From an uncultured Acidobacteriota bacterium (lineage in GTDB: Bacteria > Acidobacteriota > Terriglobia > UBA7540): a stretch of DNA of 12,854 nucleotides. Position numbers and translations under genes: made by a program. The notes below the pieces were generated by a model. That model searched no databases. It was not told where the DNA came from and saw only the letters and a program-made list of their open reading frames with translations. Below are positions 1 to 6,297 of this stretch, piece by piece (the first letter of the stretch is position 1; each line of letters opens with the position of its first letter). Location: assembly GCA_937900045.1 (NCBI GenBank), contig CALCEB010000029.1:1-12854 (forward strand), read 5' to 3'.

Positions 1-33
1 TCTCGTGGGCTCGGAGATGTGTATAAGAGACAG
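1..33 (+). other. Nextera read-2 adapter with Tn5 mosaic end (artefact)
   Basis: These bases match the Illumina Nextera read-2 transposase adapter minus its first G. Bases 15-33 are the 19-base Tn5 mosaic end AGATGTGTATAAGAGACAG. A natural chromosome would not carry this exact adapter next to a ribosomal protein operon, so it is untrimmed library sequence at a contig end. It should be removed before submission or analysis. Confidence 0.97.
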
Positions 34-59
34 AAGCTATCGAGTGGCGTACAGGGTAA
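34..59 (+). CDS. rplU: Probable 3' end of rplU (50S ribosomal protein L21), partial
   Basis: The frame running into the adapter ends A-I-E-W-R-T-G with a TAA stop at 57-59, twelve bases before rpmA. rplU almost always lies directly upstream of rpmA, and L21 proteins end with a short beta strand of the form V-x-I-x-A-I or V-x-I-T-G-I, which fits the A-I seen here. Only seven whole codons survive, so the call rests mainly on synteny. The rest of the gene is lost at the adapter junction. Confidence 0.45.
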
Positions 60-71
60 TGAGGTTTTTTC

Positions 72-335
72 ATGGCGCATAAAAAAGGATTAGGAAGCTC
101 AAGGAATGGCCGGGATTCTAACTCACAGCGGCTTGGCGTGAAGCGTTTCGCGGGCCAACTAGTAAGCGGCGGCTCAATCATTGTCCGGCAGCGCGGGTCC
201 AGGTTGAAACCAGGAGAAAACGTTGGTATCGGCAAGGATGACACGCTTTACGCCAAAGTTGCCGGAGTGGTGCAATTTGAGGACAAGGGCCGTAGCGGCC
301 GTTATGTCCATATTCTGGTTCCAGCTCAAAACTGA
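72..335 (+). CDS. rpmA: 50S ribosomal protein L27
   Basis: L27 is a basic large-subunit protein whose N-terminal tail reaches the peptidyl transferase centre. The 87 residues match the family over the full usual length: the tail begins M-A-H-K-K-G with G-S-S-R-N-G-R-D-S, then G-S-I-I-V-R-Q-R-G at about 33-41, P-G-x-N-V-G-I-G-K-D-D-T-L at 47-59, and the C-terminal F-x-x-K-G-R-S-G-R-Y-V region. Met followed by Ala shows no N-terminal extension of the type cleaved by the Prp protease in Firmicutes. A GAGG at 61-64 sits seven bases before the ATG. It follows the probable rplU remnant. A 266-base gap separates it from obgE, longer than usual for rplU-rpmA-obgE. Confidence 0.98.
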   Translation: MAHKKGLGSSRNGRDSNSQRLGVKRFAGQLVSGGSIIVRQRGSRLKPGENVGIGKDDTLYAKVAGVVQFEDKGRSGRYVHILVPAQN

Positions 336-601
336 AGACGCCCGGTCCTGTTTTGACCGCATGGCACGTTGTATACTCCTTCGGCGGGCCAGCAGCTTGT
401 CTAGCTTGCTCGAAGCCAGGCCCAGGCAGCGCCAGGTAACTTTGCCTGAATCCAGTTCTCAGGCCTTAGCCCGCTCGGGTGCAAGCTCTGGAAGTGGGAC
501 AATTCCTACCATCCCTTTTGATTCCTCTTTTTGCTCCACGTTTAAGGAGTTTGGAGTGTCCTCCGGCATAGCATCTCGCAAATTCCACCATTCAGAATCC
601 T
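336..601. other. Intergenic gap between rpmA and obgE
   Basis: This 266-base gap shows no convincing long gene. Frames that cross it are continuations of other frames of rpmA. It holds a TATACT at 372-377 with a TTGACC at 353-358, but the 13-base spacing is too short for a normal promoter. There is a short inverted pair CAGGCA 423-428 / TGCCTG 443-448, a pyrimidine-rich run around 512-540, and an AAGGAG at 544-549 that could serve a mini-ORF starting at 556. Confidence 0.5.
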
Positions 602-612
602 GTGTTTATTGA
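556..612 (+). CDS. Candidate 18-codon mini-ORF overlapping the obgE start
   Basis: A GTG at 556 has AAGGAG (544-549) six bases upstream. It encodes MSSGIASRKFHHSESCVY and stops with TGA at 610-612, eleven bases inside obgE in another frame. obgE itself starts at GTG 602 with no purine-rich ribosome site just before it, so ribosomes finishing the mini-ORF could re-initiate on obgE. The peptide matches no family I know. The non-ATG start and short length make this a weak candidate that chance could produce. Confidence 0.25.
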   Translation: MSSGIASRKFHHSESCVY

Positions 613-1678
613 CGAAGCAAAAATTCACGTCGCAGGCGGCGCCGGTGGAAATGGGTGCATGGCGTTCCGCCGCGAAAAATTCGTTCCTCGCGGTGGGCCC
701 AGTGGCGGGGACGGTGGACGCGGGGGCAGCGTCATCCTTGAATCGAACGGCCACCTGAATACCCTCCTCAAATTCCGCTACAATCGGGAATTCACTGCGG
801 AAAACGGGGGGCACGGAGAGGGTTCGAACCGCCACGGGCGGAATGGGGAAGACCGGGTGATCCCTGTCCCAGCCGGAACCTTGGTCCGTAATGCTCTGAC
901 CGGCGAGCAGTTGTGGGACTTTAACGAAGCCGGCCAACGGTTTGTGGCGGCACGCGGCGGGCGCGGAGGTCGTGGCAACGCGCGTTTTGCTACGTCCACC
1001 AACCAGGCTCCTCGTCGCGCCGATCCCGGCGAGGCCGGCGACGAGCGAACATTGCTTCTTGAGCTCAAACTGCTCGCAGATGTTGGCCTGGTGGGATTTC
1101 CGAATGTGGGCAAATCCACTTTGATTTCACGGCTCAGCGCAGCGCATCCGAAAATAGCGGATTATCCCTTCACCACGCTGGAACCGTGTCTGGGCGTGGT
1201 GGAACTCGGCGGTGACCAATCCTTTGTCATGGCGGATATCCCCGGGCTGATCGACGGCGCAAGTCAGGGCCGCGGGTTGGGAATCAGATTTCTGAAGCAT
1301 ATCGAGCGCACTCGCTTGCTGCTTCACATGATCGACGCGGCTGAAACCATTGAACGTGATCCGGAGGAGGATTACCGCGTGATTCTGGGCGAGCTTGAAA
1401 GCTTTGGACTGGACGTTGCAAAAAAGCCGGTAATCCTTGTGGCCTCACGAATCGATGCCGCAGGAGACGGAACGCGAGTCCAGAAGCTGCGTAAGTTCTG
1501 CGATGCACAGGGGCTTCCGCTGATTGAAATTTCGGCGGTAACGGGCGAGGGCCTGGAGAGTTTACGGCGCGAGATCGGAAGACGGCTGGAACAGATACCG
1601 CGCAATAACAACGACACGGAAGGAAAGTTTGGAGAGGAGCTGGCGGGACCCTCTGCCTTGGAAAACAAAGGACTGTGA
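602..1678 (+). CDS. obgE: Obg family GTPase (ribosome assembly / stress GTPase)
   Basis: Obg binds the 50S subunit and couples ribosome maturation to GTP and stress signals. The 358-residue protein has the glycine-rich Obg fold at 1-158 (MFIDEAKIHVAGGAGGNG start, FRREKFVPRGGPSGGDGG at 22-39, then RGGRGGRGN) and a G domain: G1 GFPNVGKST 165-173, switch Thr in PFTTLEP 189-195, G3 DIPG 212-215 and G5 SAVTGEG 311-317. The G4 position reads S-R-I-D (282-285) instead of N/T-K-x-D, with the Asp kept. No OCT domain follows, only a short polar tail. GTG 602 is chosen because the family starts M-x-F/I-D-E-A and an in-frame stop lies at 569-571 with no other start between. No Shine-Dalgarno is visible at the usual distance. 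Its TGA overlaps the nadD start by four bases. Confidence 0.97.
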   Translation: MFIDEAKIHVAGGAGGNGCMAFRREKFVPRGGPSGGDGGRGGSVILESNGHLNTLLKFRYNREFTAENGGHGEGSNRHGRNGEDRVIPVPAGTLVRNALTGEQLWDFNEAGQRFVAARGGRGGRGNARFATSTNQAPRRADPGEAGDERTLLLELKLLADVGLVGFPNVGKSTLISRLSAAHPKIADYPFTTLEPCLGVVELGGDQSFVMADIPGLIDGASQGRGLGIRFLKHIERTRLLLHMIDAAETIERDPEEDYRVILGELESFGLDVAKKPVILVASRIDAAGDGTRVQKLRKFCDAQGLPLIEISAVTGEGLESLRREIGRRLEQIPRNNNDTEGKFGEELAGPSALENKGL

Positions 1679-2349
1679 AAATCGCTCTTTACGGAGGGAC
1701 ATTTGATCCTATTCACGTCGGCCATTTGCGGGCGGCAGAGGCGGCAGTGCGCCATTTCCGGTTAGATCGGGTCCTGTTCATTCCGAGTGGGCACCCGCCG
1801 CATAAGGTCGATGATCACCTGACACCATTCCCGCACCGGTTTGCAATGGTCTCGCTCGCTTGCGCCGGGAATCCCCGGTTTGTGCCGTCCTTGCTGGAGC
1901 CGCCGCGTCGCGACGGGCATCTCTATTACTCGATTGACACCGTCCGAATGGCCAAGAGTCAGCTTCGGACGGCTGACAAGCTTTATTTTCTGATCGGTCT
2001 GGATGCCTTTTTGGACCTTCCGCATTGGAAAAATCACCGGGGACTTCTCAACCTTGTGGATTTCGTGGTGGTTTCCAGGCCGGGCTTCCGGATTGACCAG
2101 ATTCTGGAAGTGATTCCGCCTGCAATTCGCAAAAGCCAAAATAGCAAATTGCGAAAAGGCACGGTCCGGTTGAAACATTCCACGCTGCACATTCTGGCGG
2201 GTGTTGACGTGCCCGCCGCCTCCAGGGAAATCCGCGAGGCCATTGAAAACGGGCAAACCGTGAAGGGACTTCTTCCGCCTCTGGTCGAGGAATACGTTAT
2301 CAAACAAGAGGTGTATCCACGCAAACGGGGGAAAATGCCGCTGCGATGA
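1675..2349 (+). CDS. nadD: Nicotinate-nucleotide adenylyltransferase
   Basis: NadD joins nicotinate mononucleotide and ATP to make deamido-NAD in the cytoplasm, a shared step of de novo and salvage NAD synthesis. The nucleotidyltransferase signature GGTFDPIHVGH is at 7-17, followed by IPSGHPPHK at 36-44 and the substrate-pocket segment YFLIGLDAFLDLPHWK at 104-119. The late ISST-x-I-R-type motif reads A-A-S-R-E-I-R at 181-187, so the serine pair is shifted but the IR is kept. The final LPPLVEEYVIKQEVY is typical. Length 224 aa is normal. The GTG start at 1675 overlaps the obgE stop as GTGA, and the stop overlaps rsfS as ATGA, indicating a translationally coupled operon. Confidence 0.96.
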   Translation: MKIALYGGTFDPIHVGHLRAAEAAVRHFRLDRVLFIPSGHPPHKVDDHLTPFPHRFAMVSLACAGNPRFVPSLLEPPRRDGHLYYSIDTVRMAKSQLRTADKLYFLIGLDAFLDLPHWKNHRGLLNLVDFVVVSRPGFRIDQILEVIPPAIRKSQNSKLRKGTVRLKHSTLHILAGVDVPAASREIREAIENGQTVKGLLPPLVEEYVIKQEVYPRKRGKMPLR

Positions 2350-2711
2350 ATCCGGAACTCCACATAGCACTGAATGCTGCCCAGGATTATAAAGCCTTGG
2401 ACCTGAACGTCTTCGACCTTCGGGACGTTTCCGCCTTTACGGACTTTTTCCTGATTTGCAGCGGAACTTCCACACGCCACACCCAGGCAATTTGTGATGC
2501 GGTGATTGAGAAATTGAAAAAGTCCGGCACATCACCCGCGCACGTCGAAGGATACCGGCAGGCGGAATGGATTTTGGTAGATTACCTGAATTTTGTAATC
2601 CATATCTTCCTGGAGCGTTCCAGGCAGTTTTATGGCCTGGAGCGGCTTTGGAAGAACGCCAAAAAAATTCCGGTCCCGAGCGAGGACGCAGAGGGCATTC
2701 GAAAAACTTAG
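2346..2711 (+). CDS. rsfS: Ribosomal silencing factor RsfS (Iojap family)
   Basis: RsfS binds L14 on the 50S subunit and blocks joining of the 30S subunit when nutrients are short. The 121 residues contain the Iojap/DUF143 core: VFDLRDVSAFTDFFLICSGT (22-41), STRHTQAI (42-49), the strand WILVDY (75-80) and VIHIF with R-x-F-Y-x-L-E-R-L-W (84-102). The C-terminal tail after about 108 is not conserved. Its ATG overlaps the nadD TGA by four bases. nadD-rsfS-rlmH is a common bacterial order that places two large-subunit factors in one transcript. Confidence 0.96.
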   Translation: MNPELHIALNAAQDYKALDLNVFDLRDVSAFTDFFLICSGTSTRHTQAICDAVIEKLKKSGTSPAHVEGYRQAEWILVDYLNFVIHIFLERSRQFYGLERLWKNAKKIPVPSEDAEGIRKT

Positions 2712-2755
2712 CGACCTTCTTTGTGTTTGCGGCATCGGGTTGATAGTCTGAAGGC

Positions 2756-3220
2756 ATGAAGATTCGTGTGATCTGGGAGGGACGGACGCGGGACGAACAT
2801 TTCCGGGCGCTGCAGATTGATTATGCGGAGCGCATTTCCCACTTTGTCCCCGTGAAAGTGGAGGAGAGCCGGGGCAGCTCCCACCTGGCGGGAATCGCGA
2901 AAGGCAGGATGACTCCATTTGAAGAACGTCTTGTCGAAAAAACCCGCGATTGCTTCAAAGTGCTGCTAGATCCTCGCGGCGAGGAATGGACCTCAGAGAA
3001 GTTTGCGACATGGCTGGGACAACATGCCCTGCAGAGATCTAAAGAACTCGCATTTGTGGTAGGCGGCGCTGAGGGGTTTTCTGGCCCGTTCCGTCAACAA
3101 GGGGATCTGTTGCTCTCGCTCTCCAGGATGACGCTCACCCATGACTGGGCGCGAACATTGTTGCTGGAGCAAATCTATCGTGGCTTCACAATTTTGCGCG
3201 GCCATCCTTATCCGCGCTGA
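2756..3220 (+). CDS. rlmH: 23S rRNA (pseudouridine1915-N3) methyltransferase RlmH
   Basis: RlmH is a SPOUT-fold, SAM-dependent methyltransferase that acts on pseudouridine 1915 in helix 69 of 23S rRNA, on assembled 70S ribosomes. The 154 residues match the family length. LLDPRGEEWTSEKFA at 70-84, FVVGGAEGFSG at 100-110 (trefoil-knot glycines) and LSLSRMTLTHDWARTLLLEQIYR at 120-142 form the SAM site. The tail ends R-G-H-P-Y-P-R, where many homologues have Y-H-R/K, so a His is replaced by Pro. A GAAGG sits directly before the ATG with a very short spacer. It lies 44 bases after rsfS. Confidence 0.96.
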   Translation: MKIRVIWEGRTRDEHFRALQIDYAERISHFVPVKVEESRGSSHLAGIAKGRMTPFEERLVEKTRDCFKVLLDPRGEEWTSEKFATWLGQHALQRSKELAFVVGGAEGFSGPFRQQGDLLLSLSRMTLTHDWARTLLLEQIYRGFTILRGHPYPR

Positions 3221-3244
3221 TTTTCAAAAGGGAGAGCTTGGCGT

Positions 3245-3784
3245 GTGCTGGAAGCAAAGAAAGGGCTGATTATCGTTCACACCGGGCCGGGCAAAGGAAA
3301 GACGACCGCGGCTCTGGGCCTGGGTTTTCGTGCCGTAGGATCAGGCTTGAAAGTGATGATGGTGCAGTTTATTAAGGGCTCTTGGCATTATGGCGAGCTC
3401 GATGCTGCCAAGATGCTGGGCGATGACCGGTTCCAGATTCTTCCCATGGGCCGGGGCTTTGTAAAGGTGGGCGTGGAAAAACCGGATCCTGAGGATGTCC
3501 GCATGGTGGAGGGAGCCTGGAATTTTGCGAAGGAGAAAATCCTGGGCGGAGCTTTTGACATGGTAATCCTGGATGAGATCAACTATGCGATCAGTTACAA
3601 AATGCTCGACCCGGAGCAAGTCGTCGAGACGCTCCGCGCCAAGCCGGAGATGGTCCACGTCGTCCTAACCGGCCGGAATGCTCATCCCGGCATTGTGGAG
3701 ACCGCGGATCTGGTTACGGAGATGCGCGAGGTGAAGCACCCATACCAAAAGGGTATCGTGGCTCAGCGCGGGATAGAGTACTAA
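3245..3784 (+). CDS. cobO: Cob(I)alamin / cob(I)yrinate a,c-diamide adenosyltransferase (CobO/BtuR type)
   Basis: This enzyme transfers the adenosyl group of ATP to reduced corrinoid, giving adenosylcobalamin or its precursor. The 179-residue protein shows a P-loop HTGPGKGKTTAALGLGFRA (12-30), VQFIKGSW (40-47), a Walker B-like VILDE (107-111), LTGRNAHPGIVETADLVTEM (141-160) and the family C-terminus ending GIEY. AAAGGGAG at 3227-3234 about ten bases upstream supports the GTG at 3245, giving M-L-E-A-K-K-G before the P-loop. It follows rlmH by 24 bases, so it is probably in the same transcript. No cobalamin riboswitch can fit in that gap and no other corrin genes are in the window, which suggests a salvage role. 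Confidence 0.93.
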   Translation: MLEAKKGLIIVHTGPGKGKTTAALGLGFRAVGSGLKVMMVQFIKGSWHYGELDAAKMLGDDRFQILPMGRGFVKVGVEKPDPEDVRMVEGAWNFAKEKILGGAFDMVILDEINYAISYKMLDPEQVVETLRAKPEMVHVVLTGRNAHPGIVETADLVTEMREVKHPYQKGIVAQRGIEY

Positions 3785-3876
3785 GCCCGAATCTTCATCC
3801 CAGACGTGGGACCGAAGAGGTATGGTTTGGTTGCGGCATTTCTACGCATGAGACAGCAGGCGAAGTTCCCGACCTG

Positions 3877-3885
3877 TGTTATGCT
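3877..3885 (+). promoter_or_regulatory. Possible extended -10 promoter for the accD leader
   Basis: TG-T-TATGCT has the extended -10 arrangement, with the hexamer at 3880-3885 matching four of six consensus bases. No good -35 lies 17 bases upstream. A start near 3892 would put the SD-sequestering hairpin at the very 5' end of the RNA. Confidence 0.35.
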
Positions 3886-3893
3886 TCTGTTGA

Positions 3894-3914
3894 CTCCGGA
3901 CTACCACTCCGGAG
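3894..3914 (+). promoter_or_regulatory. Leader hairpin covering the ribosome site of the accD mini-ORF
   Basis: CTCCGGA (3894-3900) pairs perfectly with TCCGGAG (3908-3914) around a seven-base loop, CTACCAC. The right arm contains most of the GGAGG at 3911-3915 that serves the ATG at 3923, so folding would hide that site. ACTCCGGA also occurs as a direct repeat at 3893 and 3906. The pairing is read directly; the regulatory role is inferred. Confidence 0.5.
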
Positions 3915-3922
3915 GCGATACG

Positions 3923-3979
3923 ATGCATGAGAGTAACGCCGGAGACCCAAAGGAACTGGCGCGCTTCCGGCCACGATAA
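3923..3979 (+). CDS. Candidate 18-codon leader ORF upstream of accD
   Basis: ATG 3923 has a perfect GGAGG seven bases upstream and encodes MHESNAGDPKELARFRPR, ending at TAA 3977-3979, fourteen bases before the accD ATG. The accD start has no purine-rich site of its own (the bases before it read ACACTTCCAATTATC), and no in-frame upstream start exists. The layout suggests translation of accD depends on ribosomes that have read this ORF. The peptide is not recognised. It has no run of one amino acid that would suggest classical attenuation. Confidence 0.45.
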   Translation: MHESNAGDPKELARFRPR

Positions 3980-3993
3980 CACTTCCAATTATC

Positions 3994-4836
3994 ATGACTT
4001 GGTTTCGTAAGGAAAAGACTCCCCTCGAAGCACCCAAGGTGAAGCGCGTGCAGACCGAAGGGTTGTGGGTGAAGTGCGAAAACTGCAAGCAGACGCTCTG
4101 GAAAAAGGATCTGGAGGCCAACCTCCTCTGCTGCCCGAATTGCAATCACCATTTTAAGATGGGGTCACGCGCCCGGTTGGAGATGCTCTTCGACGAGGGC
4201 CGGTATGCGGAACATGATGCCGGCCTCACCTCCTCCGATCCGCTTGGGTTTAAGGATACGAAGCCATACCGCGACCGCCTGGCCAAAGCCCAGAAGGAAG
4301 TGGGAATGAAAGACGCTCTGATTACGGGCGAGGGTACCCTGGAAGGCTCTCGCCTGATCATTTGCGCCATGGAGTTTCAGTTTATCGGCGGAAGCATGGG
4401 CGCGGTGGTGGGAGAGAAGATTGCGCGTGCGATTGACCGTTGTATCGAACATCAACTGCCGCTGGTGATAGTTTCCTGTTCCGGGGGCGCGCGCATGATG
4501 GAAGGAGCCATCAGCTTGGTGCAGATGGCAAAAATCAGCGCCGGCCTGTCCCGGCTGGAAGCGGCCCGCGAACCCTATATCTCCATTTTGACCGATCCGA
4601 CCACGGGAGGTGTCACGGCCAGTTATGCCATGCTCGGAGATTTAAACATCGCCGAGCCGCGGGCCTTGATCGGCTTTGCCGGCCCTCGCGTCATCGAGCA
4701 GACCATCCGGCAGAAACTGCCCGAGGGGTTTCAGCGCGCTGAGTTCCTACTGGAGCATGGAATGCTCGATGCCATCGTTCCGCGAAAGGACTTGAAGGGT
4801 TATCTCGCGCGGGTCTTCGGGATGTTAAAGGCTTAA
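3994..4836 (+). CDS. accD: Acetyl-CoA carboxylase carboxyltransferase subunit beta
   Basis: AccD with AccA forms the carboxyltransferase that moves CO2 from carboxybiotin to acetyl-CoA, the first committed step of fatty acid synthesis. The 280 residues begin MTWFRKEK, as is typical. A four-cysteine zinc ribbon follows (C28, C31, C47, C50) and then a crotonase-like fold with FIGGSMGAVVGEK (130-142), the oxyanion-hole segment SGGARMMEGA (163-172), TDPTTGGVTASYAMLGD (200-216) and GFAGPRVIEQT (227-237). Length is normal. accA is not in the window. It is followed by folC after 44 bases, a pairing common in bacteria. In E. coli the zinc domain lets the carboxyltransferase bind acc mRNA, which makes the structured leader here notable. 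Confidence 0.98.
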   Translation: MTWFRKEKTPLEAPKVKRVQTEGLWVKCENCKQTLWKKDLEANLLCCPNCNHHFKMGSRARLEMLFDEGRYAEHDAGLTSSDPLGFKDTKPYRDRLAKAQKEVGMKDALITGEGTLEGSRLIICAMEFQFIGGSMGAVVGEKIARAIDRCIEHQLPLVIVSCSGGARMMEGAISLVQMAKISAGLSRLEAAREPYISILTDPTTGGVTASYAMLGDLNIAEPRALIGFAGPRVIEQTIRQKLPEGFQRAEFLLEHGMLDAIVPRKDLKGYLARVFGMLKA

Positions 4837-4880
4837 CGCCGGGACGCCACTCTGAGCCTCGCTTTCATCATCTCAAGCCC

Positions 4881-6236
4881 ATGAATTACAACCAAAGCCT
4901 GAATGAGCTTCTCTCCCTCGGCCACGAGCTGCGCGGCGTGAAATTTGACCTGGAAGCCATCGGCAAAATCGCTCAGGCGCTCGGCAATCCGCATCTCCAA
5001 TATCCCAGCGCCCTGATTGCTGGAACCAATGGCAAGGGATCGACTGCGAGCTTTCTGGCCAATATTCTGGAACAGGCAGGGTACCACGCCGGCCTTTACA
5101 CTTCCCCCCACCTGGTCCGCCCCAACGAAAGAATCCGGGTTTCGGGCCGGGACATGGATGACGATGACTTCGCGGCATCCTATACGGCAGTTCGGAAGTC
5201 AGTGGACAATCTGATCGCGCGGGGCGAATTGTCCCATCCCCCGAGCTTTTTTGAAACCCTCACCGCCATGGCCTTCCTTTATTTTTCTATTTCAAAAGTC
5301 GACTTTGCAGTTCTCGAGGTAGGCATGGGCGGCCGCTTGGACGCTACGAATGTTGTAGAGGCGCGCGTCTCCATCATCACCAACGTCAGCTTCGATCATA
5401 TGGACTACCTCGGTCATACGCTGGCGGCGATTGCCGGCGAAAAGGCCGGGATCATCAAGGCCGGAGTCCCGGTGGTTTCCGGTGTGAAAGAGCCGGAGGC
5501 CGCGGCGGTCATCCGGCGGCGTGCGGCAGAACTCCACGCTCCCCTCGTGGAAATCCTCGAAAGTGCCCGAGCCCTGGAACCGGTCTCTCACGACGGCCAC
5601 TACACCTTTCAGATTCTGGCTGGGAGCGAGGGTTTGCTTACGATTGACCTGCCACTCGCCGGGAAGTTTCAGATACCGAATGCCTCAGCGGCCATTCTCG
5701 CAGCCAGCGAGCTCCACCGCCAAGGCTTCGCAATTTCCGGCAAGAACATGTTCGATGGCATTCGCAACACAAGCTGGCCGGGCCGGCTTGAGCCCATTCT
5801 GCAAAGACCTCTAGTATTGCTCGACGGCGCTCACAATCCTGACGCGGCGCGTTTCATCGCACAATTTGTGCGGGAGGAATTGCGCGGTCGCGCCGTAAAG
5901 CTGGTTTACGCATCCATGCGCGATAAGGCCATTGGCGAGATCGGAGCATTGCTCTTCCCGCTTGCCGATGAAGTTTGGATCACCCAAACGAACCAGGCCC
6001 GGTCTGCATCTCCCGAAGAGATCCTTGCCGTCACTGGGAGCGGCGCCGGGCGCTTCCATGCTGAGCCGGATCCAGCCCGTGCCGTGAATGAGGCGATAGA
6101 AGCCGCAACGGTGGATGAAGTCATTCTGGTTACCGGCTCGCTGTTTCTGGTGGGAGCGGTCCGCGCCGCCTGGATTCAAGGTATGATTCACGGCCGTCAG
6201 ATCGCAGGCGCTGCTCCCTTCCCGGCCCGAAACTAA
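4881..6236 (+). CDS. folC: Bifunctional folylpolyglutamate synthase / dihydrofolate synthase
   Basis: FolC adds glutamate to dihydropteroate and lengthens the folate polyglutamate tail using ATP in the cytoplasm. The 451 residues have the Mur-ligase-like layout: P-loop GTNGKGS at 48-54, TSPHL at 74-78, EVGMGGRLDATN at 146-157, FDHMDYLG at 171-178, EKAGI at 187-191, then the C-terminal domain with LLDGAHNP at 313-320 and VTGSLFLVG at 417-425. The last 18 residues are an unconserved tail. The start fits the family, but no Shine-Dalgarno is visible before ATG 4881. Whether it has both activities cannot be told from sequence alone. Confidence 0.96.
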   Translation: MNYNQSLNELLSLGHELRGVKFDLEAIGKIAQALGNPHLQYPSALIAGTNGKGSTASFLANILEQAGYHAGLYTSPHLVRPNERIRVSGRDMDDDDFAASYTAVRKSVDNLIARGELSHPPSFFETLTAMAFLYFSISKVDFAVLEVGMGGRLDATNVVEARVSIITNVSFDHMDYLGHTLAAIAGEKAGIIKAGVPVVSGVKEPEAAAVIRRRAAELHAPLVEILESARALEPVSHDGHYTFQILAGSEGLLTIDLPLAGKFQIPNASAAILAASELHRQGFAISGKNMFDGIRNTSWPGRLEPILQRPLVLLDGAHNPDAARFIAQFVREELRGRAVKLVYASMRDKAIGEIGALLFPLADEVWITQTNQARSASPEEILAVTGSGAGRFHAEPDPARAVNEAIEAATVDEVILVTGSLFLVGAVRAAWIQGMIHGRQIAGAAPFPARN

Positions 6237-6286
6237 GTCCGGAGCGGGCGGAATAGTAAAACGTCTGAAGTCTGGGCAGCGGCGTG

Positions 6287-6292
6287 TAAAAT
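6287..6292 (+). promoter_or_regulatory. Possible -10 element giving a leaderless plsC transcript
   Basis: TAAAAT matches five of six -10 bases and ends five bases before the ATG at 6298. Transcription would therefore begin at or beside the start codon. No Shine-Dalgarno is present upstream. The -35 region is poor (CTGAAG at 6265-6270). Confidence 0.3.
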
Positions 6293-6297
6293 TCGTC

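Noticed and set aside
353..377. TTGACC and TATACT as an obgE promoter
   Set aside because: The spacer is 13 bases, too short for a normal sigma-70 type promoter, and no other -35 fits the TATACT.
223..612. 129-codon plus-strand frame across the rpmA-obgE gap
   Set aside because: It starts inside rpmA in another frame, has no family resemblance, and its composition is that of a shadow frame. Only its final 18 codons (from GTG 556) are kept as a mini-ORF candidate.
2721..2749. TTGTGT-N17-TAGTCT as an rlmH promoter
   Set aside because: The -10 matches only three of six bases and overlaps the ribosome site area; operon read-through from rsfS is simpler.
3221..3244. Cobalamin riboswitch before the adenosyltransferase
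   Set aside because: Only 24 bases separate it from rlmH, far too few for the riboswitch, and no B12-box-like sequence is visible.
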